A stretch of 64,000 bases of DNA from Isoetes taiwanensis (lineage: Eukaryota; Streptophyta; Lycopodiopsida; Isoetales; Isoetaceae). The notes under the pieces were generated by a model that worked only from the letters and a program-made list of their open reading frames with translations, was not told the DNA's origin and ran no database searches. This document shows, piece after piece, positions 22,002 through 33,600 of the stretch. A program made the position numbers and the translations under genes. The stretch spans positions 14,857,877-14,921,876 of the forward strand of contig JAJEKV010000013.1 in assembly GCA_021234155.1 (NCBI GenBank), written 5' to 3'. Position 1 is the stretch's first letter; the number at the start of each line of letters is the position of its first letter.

Positions 22002-22500
22002 AAAGGCTTCTTTGGAGGAGGGGAAATGGATGCACAAAATAAGGTCTTGGGAACAAAATACAAGGCCTGATATCTCTATGGGCATTTCTCTCGTGGACAT
22101 GTATTGGGGATGTGGATGTACTGAGAGGATACTCACCGGACATTTTGTGATTCCGTCAGAAAATGTGATATTATGGAGTGCAATGATAGGGTATACCCCA
22201 AAGATGCCAAAGTGCAATGAAGCTCATGGAAAAAAAATGATCAAAATGATCTGAATGCAGATAAGCGGCCATTTATTTCTCTCCTGTCTGCATGCAGCCA
22301 TGCATGCCTCATGGATTGAAGGTTGTTATTACTTCATCTGAATGAGCAGCGACTATGGCATTGGACCAATTGCTTGGACAAGCAGGTTACCTGGATGAAG
22401 TAGCAGAGCTTGTTGACACTAAGTCATTAGAGCCAAGCGTTGTTATCTGGATGACTGTCCTTAGTTCTCGTGGTGTGAAGCGCATGTCATATTTAGCGCC
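22002..22500 (+). pseudogene. PPR protein fragment, 3' piece with E-motif-like end
   Basis: PPR words appear in order: EEGKWMHK, DISMGISLVDMYWGCGC, NVILWSAMIGY, then in shifted frames FISLLSACSHACLMD, a YGIGP segment and GQAGYLDEVAELVDT with LEPSVVIWMTVLSS. That is the last PPR repeats running into the E motif of PLS-class proteins. At least two frameshifts and one stop make it non-functional. No DYW deaminase domain follows. Confidence 0.75.
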
Positions 22501-25142
22501 AATGGATCAGTTATTAGTGCGTTTATAAATGTGGACTTTTGTTTAGGTAGTTGTTTGTTGGCTTCTATTTTGATATCTCATCTCATCAATCTGCAACATT
22601 CTTTTGAATTGTATCACTTGCACTCATCGTATATTCTTAATTCTTTCATTGATATCAGGCAAGCAATTAAGTTGCAACAGGCTGCATAAAGTATCCAAGC
22701 TTGTAAAGGTAATGCCCTTCTATTTCTTTGTTTCAAGTTGTAATTATGCTTGAGGAGTAAAATAGCATAATTAGAAAATACACAATAATTAGAAAATACA
22801 CAATGTAAATTTTTATTTGCAGTTTTTTGTTTATTCTTTTTATATTTCTTTTCGATTGGCCTATCATGTGCATATCAAACAATGCTTTTTGTGCTGCATT
22901 ATCGAGGTCAGGAATTGATAGTATTTTGCACTATGGCTTTTCTCTCTAACCATAGCTATATTCTTTATGAGGCAACCGTAGTTACTAAGCAGGAAGATCT
23001 TAGTAAAGGTTACATAGTTGTTATTAATGATGGACCTCAACGATGTAATTGAATAATCCTATTTTGAGTTTTGTCTTCCTCATTCTCGTTCTTTCTTCTT
23101 TCTAGGCCAATTGGTCTACAACCTCTATGTCCATTTGATGGAAGGAAGACAAATAGACTAGCCTCCTGGTTAACTACCAAAAGGTTCCAAAAGAACATTA
23201 TTTTTCATATGGGCAAGTTCTTCATGGCAATAATCATGAGCTAAATTTATGGTAAGAAATAGGAGTTGATATTTATGATAAGCATTAGAGACTGGAAAAG
23301 TGATCTGTATTGGTTGGTAGCTGTCTTGGAAGAAGATCAATGATTAAGAAGAAAAGCATTCAAACTTCATGAGGAGTTGTACACAGATTGGCTTCTGGAT
23401 CTGCTAAACAGGGGCAAAGAACTTAGGGCGTGAGGACTTCGAAAAGAATAACATGAGGATTCAAGTTTACAAAGCCATTGCCTTGTACTAAAAGAAATGA
23501 GAAATGTATAAAAAAAATGCTAAGCTGATATAAGTGCCTGAATGTCAGATCATGCTTCTGCCATGGTAGCATATTTTTGTCAAACCTTTAGAATTAGATG
23601 GCTCTTCTGCTCTTGGTGCCAAAAGACTAAGGTTTAAACTTAACAAACTATTTATGTAGCTCTTGCACTTATTGGGGCCTGCAAACTGCAGTTTGCATCC
23701 AAGAGTACAATAATCAAGCTTCCTTGAAGCTGAAGAATTGCTATAGAGTTTGTTGTAGCCAAATCTAACGACGTCGTAACATGCATACCTCTCAACATCT
23801 TAGCCATTTTTTGACTTATTTCGTAAGGATCCAATGATTCTACTATGTAGGCATTCATGGCATTCTTTCTACTATGCGATATGGAATGTGTTCCTCACAC
23901 TTTGCCCCAAGCATGCCTAATTTTTTTTTTTTTTCATTTTTATTTTGGTTCTATGCCACAATTTAAATACGATTTTATAAGCCACGTGTGGAACTAGCAA
24001 TGGAATAGAAAATCGGCATTGTATATCTGCCAGATTAACCAGAGCCCCTGTCTACACTGCATATATCGGATATACGTCAAAAGCACCTGTTCTTCAAGCC
24101 CAAAAGTTAAAAACTCTTAGATGGCGGCAAGTTGCAACCTGCCAAGTTTAAGCAAGGAGAACTATTCTTGCAATCATTTTTTAAAGTTAAAACCCAGACG
24201 ACATTCATGGTGGGATACTGACACTGGAAAGAAATTGGGTTTTGAAAAGCTTTTAGGTTTCACTTCTTTTAGATTAGACTGAGCTTCGATTCCACTGAAC
24301 CTCTTTGATTTTGCTTGCTACAAGAATTGCAGCATCTATTACACCTTTTAGACAATCATCATAATCAAGAACAATCAGGCCCATGGATCAATGCTGATCC
24401 ACAATCTGCTGATGCAATATTTTTGCAGAAAAAGAATGAAAAGGAAGCAAAAGAAGAAAAGAAAATATGTATTCCCTGCTATTTCTGTGATAAAAGAAGC
24501 AAAAGAAGAAGCGATGGATTCACAACAATACCCTGGTGGAGACCTAAGACGCAAGTGAGTCTTTATAATTTGGAAGCCCATTCCAAGTAGATATACCCAT
24601 GCAAATGCTGCTTGCCCATTCCAATTAGACTTGTGCGAGGAGCAAGCATGCATGGATCAAAAACATCAATATGTATCTAAAACAAGAATGGTATGATTAT
24701 TGTGGCTCGTCTGTTCTTCTTTTAGAATGTGGCTATACATGTCATAAAGGAACCTTATGTTTTTTTTCTCTAGATTCTTTTAGCATACGAAGATTCTTTA
24801 GCATTTTTTGCAACATTGTCTTGCGCCCTAATTGACACTCTAGTCAAAATTCCTTAAGTAGTTTGCTTATAACTTTGTTTTCATGAAGGAACATGAAGAT
24901 ATAGGTAATTGATCATAATGTTAAAGCTTTGAATCTATCAATTAAAATGAAATGTAAGTAATTGAACTTGTAGATCTCAACTTGATTGCTCACTCAAATG
25001 CTCAATTAATGAAAACGTTAGAATAAGAGAAGTTTAGCATCCAAGACTGTAATGTTCATGGAGGGGAATTGCATGTCCTAGGACATTTTCTCCACAAGTT
25101 TGGAACCAAAGAACTGCCGCAATAAAACAAGAACACCATGTC
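22501..25142. other. Non-coding stretch between PPR remnant and array element
   Basis: I see short simple repeats (an aattagaaaatacacaat doublet near 22785-22812) and a T run near 23923. ORFs at 23652-23858 and 24315-24653 lack recognisable content. Confidence 0.4.
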
Positions 25143-25199
25143 ACACATCAAAAACGATGCCCACATCCTCCTTAAAACCCCCCATAAAAACCCCCTCAA

Positions 25200-25899
25200 A
25201 ATCCCCCTTTTTGTGAAATAGCAATGATTTTCAGAAACGGGGCATTTGGCCACATTCCCCCCTTTGTGATTTTGTAGATTAGTATCCTCTTATTTGAAGT
25301 TTTTTCTATATCCCCTATTGCCATATGTAATATTCGTACCCCATTTCTTGCAACTAATATTCATACCCCTTTCCTCAACAATCCCCCTTTTGTGATTTTG
25401 TAGTTTCATATCCCCTTACTCAAAACTTTCTTCATTTATACCCCATTTCTACATATACAATATTCGTACCCCATTTCTTGCAACCACTATTCATACCCCT
25501 TTTCTCAACAATCCCCCTTTTGTGATTTTGTAGTTTGATATCCCCTTACTCGAAAATTTCTTCATTTGTACCCCATTCCATATGTGCGTACCCCGTTAAA
25601 ACAATCAATGTTCATACCCCATTATGACAACAATCCCCCCTTTGTGATATATATCCTCCTATCAAAAATTCTTTCAGTTCTACTCTGTTTCTACATGAAA
25701 TGTGTTCCCCGTTTCCATATGCAACAATCCCCCATTTCCATTTGCAATGTCTTACCCTGTTCCCTATTTCTGCAACTCCCCCTTTCTATTTTATAGGCTA
25801 ATATCCTCTTATCATGGCATGTTAATGTCTATAACTCGTAAAATTAGCTAATATCCTCTTATCATGGCATGTTAATGTCTATAACTCGTAAAATTAGCT
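25200..25899. repeat. C-rich array plus a perfect 50-bp tandem duplication
   Basis: Recurrent words are tttgtgattttgtag, atccccttact and gtaccccattt or variants, with units of roughly 60-130 bp. At its inner edge 25801-25850 is repeated exactly at 25851-25899. Confidence 0.8.
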
Positions 25900-25946
25900 C
25901 TATACCATGCTGTAAAATTAGATGGGTAACAAACAACGTAAGCCAA

Positions 25947-26190
25947 GAATTAAAGTTAGATATTGAGCATGCCCTTCTAATAGATCCAAAGTGGATATAT
26001 TAGCCAAATTGTTACATAAAACCTGCTTTATTGGGAACAAAAGCTGCATGATTGACCATAGCTTTAAGTGATGTAAGGTAGATTGTCCAGCGCATGGAAC
26101 AACAAAGCCATGCATTATATCACTTCAAACAATTAACCAACTCCAATTATCACTTCGAACACGGATCTAGTGATGATAACAATCTAGATA
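25947..26190. repeat. 245-bp direct repeat, copy 1 (copy 2 at 26599-26845)
   Basis: The two copies share long identical tracts such as agatccaaagtggatatatt and cctgctttattgggaac and are about 93-95 percent alike by eye. They lie about 650 bp apart inside the inverted-repeat element. Confidence 0.85.
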
Positions 26191-26598
26191 CAGACCATAT
26201 AGACTGCTAATTATTGATCATTCACAAATCTTGCTACCCAAATGACATTTCTGCCAGTTCCAAGTGCATGGACATTCCACAATAAGCAAATCCAGTTTCA
26301 TGCTTTGGGCACGAAAACAATGTGAGATAAAGAATAAGATACCGCTAACGATGAAATGTTGCTCTTCAGAAATGCAGGTCTGTGATCCACCAAAGCTGCA
26401 AAAGATCAAACAAAATTTAGTACAGATCCTTAAATGATCTTGCTAGTGGAGAAACAAATGCCAAAAGAAAACTATTATTTCTTATCGGAATCTACATGCA
26501 TCAACTAGCAGATTTTGATGCGTTCATGAGGTTAAATGGACAGCATAATGCTCAAGAAAATTCATAGTGAAAGCTAACCTACACTGCATGCCGTTGCC

Positions 26599-26845
26599 TA
26601 GAATTAAAGCTAGAAAAGAGGAGCATGCCCTTTTATAGATCCAAAGTGGATATATTAGCCAAACTGTTACATAAAACCTGCTTTATTGGGAACAAAAGCT
26701 GCATGATTGACCATTGCTTTAAGTAATGTAAGGTAGATTGTCCAGCGGATAGAACAACAAAGCCATGCATTATATCACTTCAAACAATTAACCAACTCCT
26801 ATTATCATTCGAACATGGAACTAGTGATGATAACAATCTAGAGTA
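26599..26845. repeat. 245-bp direct repeat, copy 2
   Basis: Partner of 25947-26190. It starts gaattaaagctagaa and ends gataacaatctaga. A few small indels separate the copies. Confidence 0.85.
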
Positions 26846-26934
26846 TATCTGCTAAATGTTGCTCGTTGCGTGCCACTATTGACAAAATGAAGCCATTGTA
26901 CATTTCCAGCAAGATTAAGCACTTACGTTTTGAT

Positions 26935-27902
26935 AGCCCATTCCAGCTGATTAAAAGCCGTTCTCGCCTTTATGTTTTTGGGCAACTCCACGAAAAAAAA
27001 TTCACCATTACTGTAAATACTATGTGAACTCGCCACAAAGCGTCGGGGAAGACCAATTGCATCTAAAGCGGAAGCGACGGACTTTGAAGTAAAATCAAGC
27101 TCAAGGAGTCTTCGAGTCTATAGCATATTAGCCCACGACCCGTCTTTGAGGTCATTCTTGCCAATCACATTACGAGTTGAACAAAAATGATCAATTAGGT
27201 TGTGGGTGCGATCTGAGAAACAAAATACCGGGATGTACATATGTAAAAAGGAGATGGTAAAATGCAAACAAAACTTAATTCTCTAATGGAAATAAATCGA
27301 GTTTAGATCTCACCTCTTCAAATCAAAGCGCTTGCGGGGACATAATCTGAGAGGCTACCAAGTCATAGATTTCTCATTTGTGAAGAGGGGCCATAATAAT
27401 CTGGCGATCAGGTATTAATTGACATATAGAGAACGACATTAAATTCGCTTCTTGTTTTCTTTTGTGGGCAAAAGATGAATTCATACAAATGAATAACACA
27501 CCCAATATTTTATTGTTTGCCAATTGGTCACCAAATTGCACCTTCCCTTTGTTGACACATGTTAAAAGACGAAAATCAACATTCAGATGTGAGCCTTGCC
27601 AATTAGTTTTAACATTGTGAACACGATAGCTTGCCATCAAAGAAGACCATTGAGGCGACTATCTAGAAGAATGAAAGCAAATTTCGGTGCGACCGGCATG
27701 ACCATCGATGAGTTGGTAGTGAACAATGACAAAAGCCAAAACTAAACATGCAAAATCGATTAAGCAACCCAAAGCCAAAACTGAGTCTGATGCATACAAT
27801 AGCTCTAAATGTTATATGTGGACAGAACGCAACCCTGATACTGTCACACAAGACCGCATCATAGAAAACACTTCCACAAATAAAATGTAGTTTTGAAGGC
27901 AA
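26935..27902 (-). pseudogene. Coding-like sequence captured inside the inverted-repeat element, family unknown
   Basis: On the minus strand 27640-27374 is open and contains GSHLNVDFRLLTCVNKGKVQ. A second segment, about 27235-26935, reads IPVFCFSDRTHNLIDHFC, KNDLKDGSWANM, then after one stop LLELDFTSKSVASALDAIG and FFFVELPKNIKARTAFNQLE. The two pieces look like neighbouring exons of one gene. I do not recognise the family. A third frame at 27902-27663 is Cys- and Phe-rich and doubtful. A gene fragment captured by a transposon is the simplest reading. Confidence 0.4.
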
Positions 27903-28039
27903 AGTCTCATCGTCTTGATTGCTGCAATTATCTCAGCACATGAGATGTTCGGACACAAACATGCATGCCATAGCCTGTTCTACAGTCTTTATAGGAGCGA
28001 ATCCATGCTCAATTTATGACTTGTCTCTTCATCCCCCCA

Positions 28040-28680
28040 TTCTAAATTGCAATCCCTCGATTACGCCATCATTACCCCTACTAAACCTACTACCCCATTT
28101 CTTCTCATCTCGCGTTCTAAATTGCAATCCCCCATTACTCCCTCATTACCCCTACTAACCTTGACTACCCCATTTCTCGTCATCTACCATTCTTCATTTT
28201 TTTAGTAGACATCCCCATGTTCTAAATTACAATCCCCCATTACTCCCTCATTACCCCTACTAACCATGACTACCCCATTTTCGTCATCCCCATTTCTACA
28301 TTTTTTTAGTAGAAATCCCCATGTTCTATATTGCAATCCCCCTATTACTCCCTTACTTACCCATAATACCCCTGATTACCCCATTTCTCATCATCCTCCA
28401 TTTTTCATTTTTCTACAGAAAATCCCCATGTTTTAAATTGCAATCCCCCATTACTCCCTCATTAACCCTACTAACCATGACTACCCCATTTCTCCTCATC
28501 CCCATTCTTCATTTTTTTAGTAGAAATCCCCATGTTCTAAATTGCAATCCCCTTATTACTCCCTCATTACCTCCAATACCCTTGACTACCCCATTTCTCC
28601 TCATCCCCATTCTTCATTTTTTACAAAAAATCCCCATATTCAAAATTGCAATCCCCCCGTTACTCCCTCAATACCCCTAA
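28040..28680. repeat. C-rich tandem array, unit about 100-115 bp
   Basis: Units repeat gttctaaattgcaatccccc, attactccctcattacccct, gactaccccattt and cattcttcattttttta-type words five or six times. The plus-strand frames here (27919-28680) are by-products of the repeat. Confidence 0.85.
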
Positions 28681-28788
28681 CATAGAACTAAAATTCCCTT
28701 CTCCACAAAAGATTATCCTTTGCTCCTCAATTCTCCATTTCCAAAAGGGGGTATTTTAAGGAGGATGTGGGCATTGTTTTTGATGTGT

Positions 28789-29236
28789 CATGTTGCGTGT
28801 GCTTAATTTCTACTTAAGGGAAGGAAATTCTCCATATAATTGACACTCTTTGATAGAAGGTCAAGAAAGTTATGAGACATGTCAAAAAGGTTATGCCACT
28901 TGTGGTTTTTTTTTCAACTTAAGGAAAAGAAAATTTCAATATAAGGCACGCATTGATAGAAGGTCATGGGCACCTTGTCAAAAAGGTTATGCCACTTGCT
29001 CATAAGCATTGCTTGCACGTGTAAGTTAACACGTGTTGCACTTGCATGTTTCAATCGTTATAGTAAGTCTAAGAGAAGTTGAAATTTACCATGTTGGATG
29101 AGTATACCTAAAGGCCAAGAACTATGGAAATTTGTGTAAGCATTGTACAAATTCGTATGTTCAACTTTCTACCCTTTCTTAACTCCTTGAATAAATTGTT
29201 TGAAGTGTTCATGCTTGTAGTGAAAAAGAGAAAGCA
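28789..29236 (+). promoter_or_regulatory. Intergenic region upstream of the GDSL gene
   Basis: The region runs from the element's right end to the ATG at 29237. Two similar aagaaggtcat...caaaaaggttatgccacttg stretches occur at about 28850-28905 and 28960-29000, a diverged ~100-bp duplication. No clear TATA box. Confidence 0.35.
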
Positions 29237-30679
29237 ATGGATTCTATTGTGGTTCTATCTATGATGGCTTTATTCATTGGAAAGGGAAATGCACATTTTT
29301 TTCACTTTCGACCACCATCTAATCCCCCACCTTCAGCACCCTCCTATAATTCAAATTGTCCTCCTGGGTTTTTTGTATTAGGTGACTCTCTTTCTGATGT
29401 GGGAAATGTTGAAGCAGCTTTTCCAAAAAGAGCTGCATCATATTATTCACCCTATGGAGTTTCTTATTTCCAAAAGCCAACTGGAAGATTTTCTGATGGC
29501 CGACTTCCAATTGATTTTTTTGGTAAGACTTAACTTTGATCTATTTTTTAGGATTTAATTTCTAATGCTAAGCTTGTTTGTATAGCTCAAGCTTTCCAGT
29601 ATCCACTTATTGATCCTTATTTTAAAAATATATATATCCTGATTACAAAAGAGGGGTAAACTTTGCTGTTGGTGGAGCAACTTCGCAAAACACTACTAAT
29701 CAGGTCCCAATATATTTTCTTATACAAGTCGACCAAGTACTTCATTTCAGAAATAATGTGCTCTCTAATGGTATGTGTATTCTAACTTTATTACTTGGCC
29801 TCAAAGTAGTATGTACTTACCAATATATGTTGTGTGTTTAAAGTTATAGCAGGAACTAGCTTGCCTGATTCAACATTCTTCAAAAAGGCTTTGTACATGA
29901 TAGAAATAGGTGGAAATGACATAGTAGAGGCGTTTATATATTCTAGATATAATGTAACACAGGTGATCTCTATCACAATTCCTAAGGTTATTGCGCAAAT
30001 AAGTCGTGGAATTGAGGTACTAGTTCAATTTTACTGAAGCTTAACTAATCATTTTAGGTTCTAACATGCATTTCATCAGGTGTTATATAGCAATGATGCA
30101 AGCAAATTCATGGTTTTTAACATTCCTGCTCAAGGTTGTTCTGCAATCGTATTGACTTTATTCCAATCATCAAACCCTAATGATTATGATTCATTAGGAT
30201 GTTTAATATGGTATAATAACCTCATCAAGTTGTATAACTCACAACTTAAAAGTCTAGTGCAAAGTTTACGCACTACAATGTCAAATGCCACAATAATCTA
30301 CGTCGATTACTATGGAGCCAACATTGAAATTTTAAGCAACCCAACGACATATGGTAAGACATTTAAGACAATTAATTAACACTAATACGAATGGTTATTT
30401 GACAATGCTTTTCTTCTATTTTCTGTAGATTTCAAAAATAGCACCAAGTTAAATGCTTGTTGTGGCATCGGTGGTACATACAATTATAACCCTTCATCGA
30501 CATGTGGCTTGGCTTCAGTGCCAATGTGTTCCAATCCTAGCGAGTACACAAATTGGGATGGAGTACACTTTACTCAAGCATTTTACAAACAAGTGTCTCT
30601 TCTCTTCTTGAATGGGAACTTTACAGAGCCAGGCATTAACCTCGCAAAAGAATGCTCCCTGAATTTTGCGAGCTTTTAA
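29237..30679 (+). pseudogene. GDSL esterase/lipase with a 2-nt frameshift in exon 2
   Basis: GDSL hydrolases are secreted SGNH-fold esterases acting on lipid or cutin-type esters. Five exons with good splice sites: 29237-29522, 29586-29770, 29844-30016, 30080-30353, 30429-30679. The protein would begin with a hydrophobic signal-like segment and a Pro-rich stretch. It then has block I FVLGDSLSDVGN (nucleophile Ser), YGVSYFQKPTGRFSDGR, a NFAVGGAT block, the GGND block in MIEIGGNDIV, FNIPAQGC, YYGANIEILSNPTTYG, and WDGVHFTQAFY with the catalytic Asp and His. Exon 2 reads AQAFQYPLIDPYFKNI in one frame. After the TA run at 29628-29638 it continues PDYKRGVNF in another, with two extra bases, and the total length is two over a multiple of three. 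All catalytic residues survive, so the break is recent, allelic, or an assembly error. Confidence 0.88.
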
Positions 30680-33600
30680 ATGCAAGCATTGCAAACCAAA
30701 TAGATAAATGAATATATACATCTATACCTACTGTATTTTTCTATACCTGTATTTTTCTAATTACAATCATTTAGGGAAATGTACAATGTTTGTGTAAAAT
30801 TTTAGCTTATCCAGAAATGGGTGTACAAATATTTGATCATATCTTTGCCAGAGGAAAAAGGGGGATCCCAAATATAAAAAAATTTCAAGGGGCTTTTTTG
30901 ACTATCAATAATAGTTCAATGACCACTTGAGAGAATATATGAAAAATATGTTATTTTCTTCTCAATAATAGTTGGACTCAAACTTGAATTCAGGTGATTG
31001 AGCTCTACGAGCGATTTGAGCATGGAATATGTAAGTTCAAATCTCTGCACTCCTTATCATCTCCTTATTGTGCAAAGAGTCCCTTTTGATTTCTTAGTAA
31101 GCTTTTCTTTTTCTTCATATTGGCTCAATTTGATTATAAATACTCTTTCAAGCATTATTAGAATGCGTGGAGTTGCTCATGCCGAAAATTACCTAAAATG
31201 TTGCTATTCGTAATCACAGATATTGAAAGCGTATATGTGATAAATTGCATAAAGAAACAATGGCCCATCCATCACATTTGGATTTAAAAGCTCTACAAAT
31301 GTGCATATTGAATGAAATGGGACTTTCATGGACTTTAACAAATATCTCAAAGTAGTAAAAACTCTAAAGAACCTATAGAAATTGAATTGAGTTTTAACAT
31401 GCATGGAGATCAAGAGGTCCCGTACTGTTATGGCACAGAGCTCAGGGAAGTGATCCATGATGAAAGGGCTACAGAAAATAAAGGGCAAGGCTATAAAATT
31501 GAATTGGCCATTAATAGACTCCAAAGTAAACCAGCGCTACCTTATAACTTTAATTAAAAGCTAAGATTTTTTGGAGAAAGGATATTTATCTTCAACAAAA
31601 ATCAAGTCTATAAAATGAAAAGCCAACTTCAAAACACCATAACTATGTGACCAATGATCAGAATGGGGCCATCTTTACTTTCTGAAAATCTTGTAGAGTC
31701 TTGTTTCAGAATTGGGGTGGCACCATTTATAACTTTTTTTATGATTTGGGACTGCACGCAGAGATATGCAAGAATTGTTCCTTTAAGGGGGAAGAACAAC
31801 GATCAAGGGAAGGACAACCAGAGGAGGATAAGGAGAAGGTAAACAGAAGGGGTGGATGGGAGCGTGATTCTAATATCTTCTGAGATCAGTTACTAGATAG
31901 GAGGTTGCGGCGATTGAAATAATGTTGATCGAGATCCATAGGCCTGATACCTTATCTTTAAGCCATAGCCAGACTTCCTAGCCAGTTGGTTAGAGCTGGA
32001 TCTATGAGACTCAAGATTGACTGGAAGCTAGTGAATTTGCCATAGACTCCTTCAATTACTTTCAAATCCTTGAGCTCCTATGCTTTCTATAGATAAGCCT
32101 TTTCATCATCTTGCTCTTACATTATCTCTCAATCTTTTAGACTTCATACTTTTTTTTTAAGGAGTTAAACTTTATTCAATATCCCAAGAAAATACATGTA
32201 TAATTGTAGAGGTAGGAATAAAATCTTAGCAGATAAAGATAATCCACTGAGTAGAGCAACCCGTCAATGCAAGAGATGATATATCCAAAAATTCCTCAAA
32301 AATCAAGCGTTTCTCCTCAGGAGCAAGCTACGAACATAGGTACGCCTTTATCAATCTATCTCGTGACTCATAAAGAACTTGGTCAACAATAATTATTAAG
32401 CCCTTGAAGATACACCACCGCCGCCTTTTCCAGATATAGGTCTTGGATTATCTAGCTGACTAGAGCTAGAGCCATGAAAGGACTGTAAAGTCACAAAAGG
32501 ATTGTAACTTTTAATGGGTTGTTATGCCTAGAATGCAAAAGCCATCGGAATTGATGCAAAAATCCTGCGATATGACCTAAAACAATTGGAGAAGATACAA
32601 AGAAAGCTTTTCTTTCTGTAACATGGTAACTTATCCTTCTCTTTTTCTTTTCCTGCCTTTGCAATACTTACCAATCAACAATATCCTGTTTTGTTCAGCA
32701 TCTTTATGTAGAGGCTGGTACTGCTAGAGAGAAATTGTGATGGAAAAGCAAGACCAATCTCGTTGAAGGCTTGAATAGTTGGTTTGAGGAATATGTTGAG
32801 ATCGAAAGGGACGAAAGACATATAAAATTTGAGCTTGATGATAAGAAACGTAAGCTGGGCTATGGCAGAAAACAGAATAGAGTGATTAGGGTTATTTTGA
32901 TAAATATCAGAAATATCGGGGTATTTTGACATATAAGGAAAAATACAGGGGCAATTTTATAATTTTTCCTTCTTAAAATCATTTCGAAAAGGGGTATTTG
33001 CTTAAGTTGTCATGGATAGACAGATTATAAAATACTTGGTCGTCTGCTTCATAAATTGGGAATCGGAACTTAAAAAATGATTGGGTGGATCTGCGCTGGA
33101 AAATCTCTCCAGTACCTGACTTGTATACCTTGCTTTGAGTTATGGGAAGGCTAAAATGCCCTGAGTTATAGGCAAATATTTTTAGTGGCCCCGGCGAGCC
33201 AGTTGGCTACACATTTATATATTTCATAAAATAGTTGGCCACGCTAGAGTAGGATGCATTCTCACCATGACCAAAGGGTGGTGGCCAATTCAAAACACTA
33301 ACTTATTAAATTCACTCCGTACGCGGCCAATTCGATTTTTTTTTTTTTTAATATTCAAACCTGTAGAGCGTAGCCATTCCAAAATATTGTGACGCACTAG
33401 CAACTTGTTATAGTGGCTATTTAAGCATAGAATAATTTTATATTTCTAGGATTATGGCCAGGCTCTATACTGCCCAAGCATAGGGACATAATTTTACCAC
33501 TTATAGGGGGCTAAAAGTTTTTTGAGCTTAGCCCTAAAAGTCTAAAGGCCCAAGGTACATAGTGGCCAATATTTTATGCCTCGTCAAATATATGGAGAGA

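Larger units (their letters stand above)
25143..28788. mobile_element. 3.65-kb element with 35-bp terminal inverted repeats and terminal arrays
   Basis: 25143-25177 and 28754-28788 are reverse complements with one mismatch (acacatcaaaaac at the tip, then gatgcccacatcctcc). Immediate flanks are catgtc on the left and catgtt on the right, a possible 6-bp target-site duplication. Each end is followed inward by a C-rich repeat array (25200-25790 and 28040-28680). The middle holds a 245-bp direct duplication and minus-strand coding-like sequence but no transposase. The structure suits a non-autonomous DNA transposon that has captured host sequence. Superfamily is open. Confidence 0.75.

Noticed and set aside
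27919..28680. Plus-strand Pro/Thr-rich ORFs as genes
   Set aside because: They are read-through of the C-rich tandem array; the protein repeats simply mirror the DNA units.
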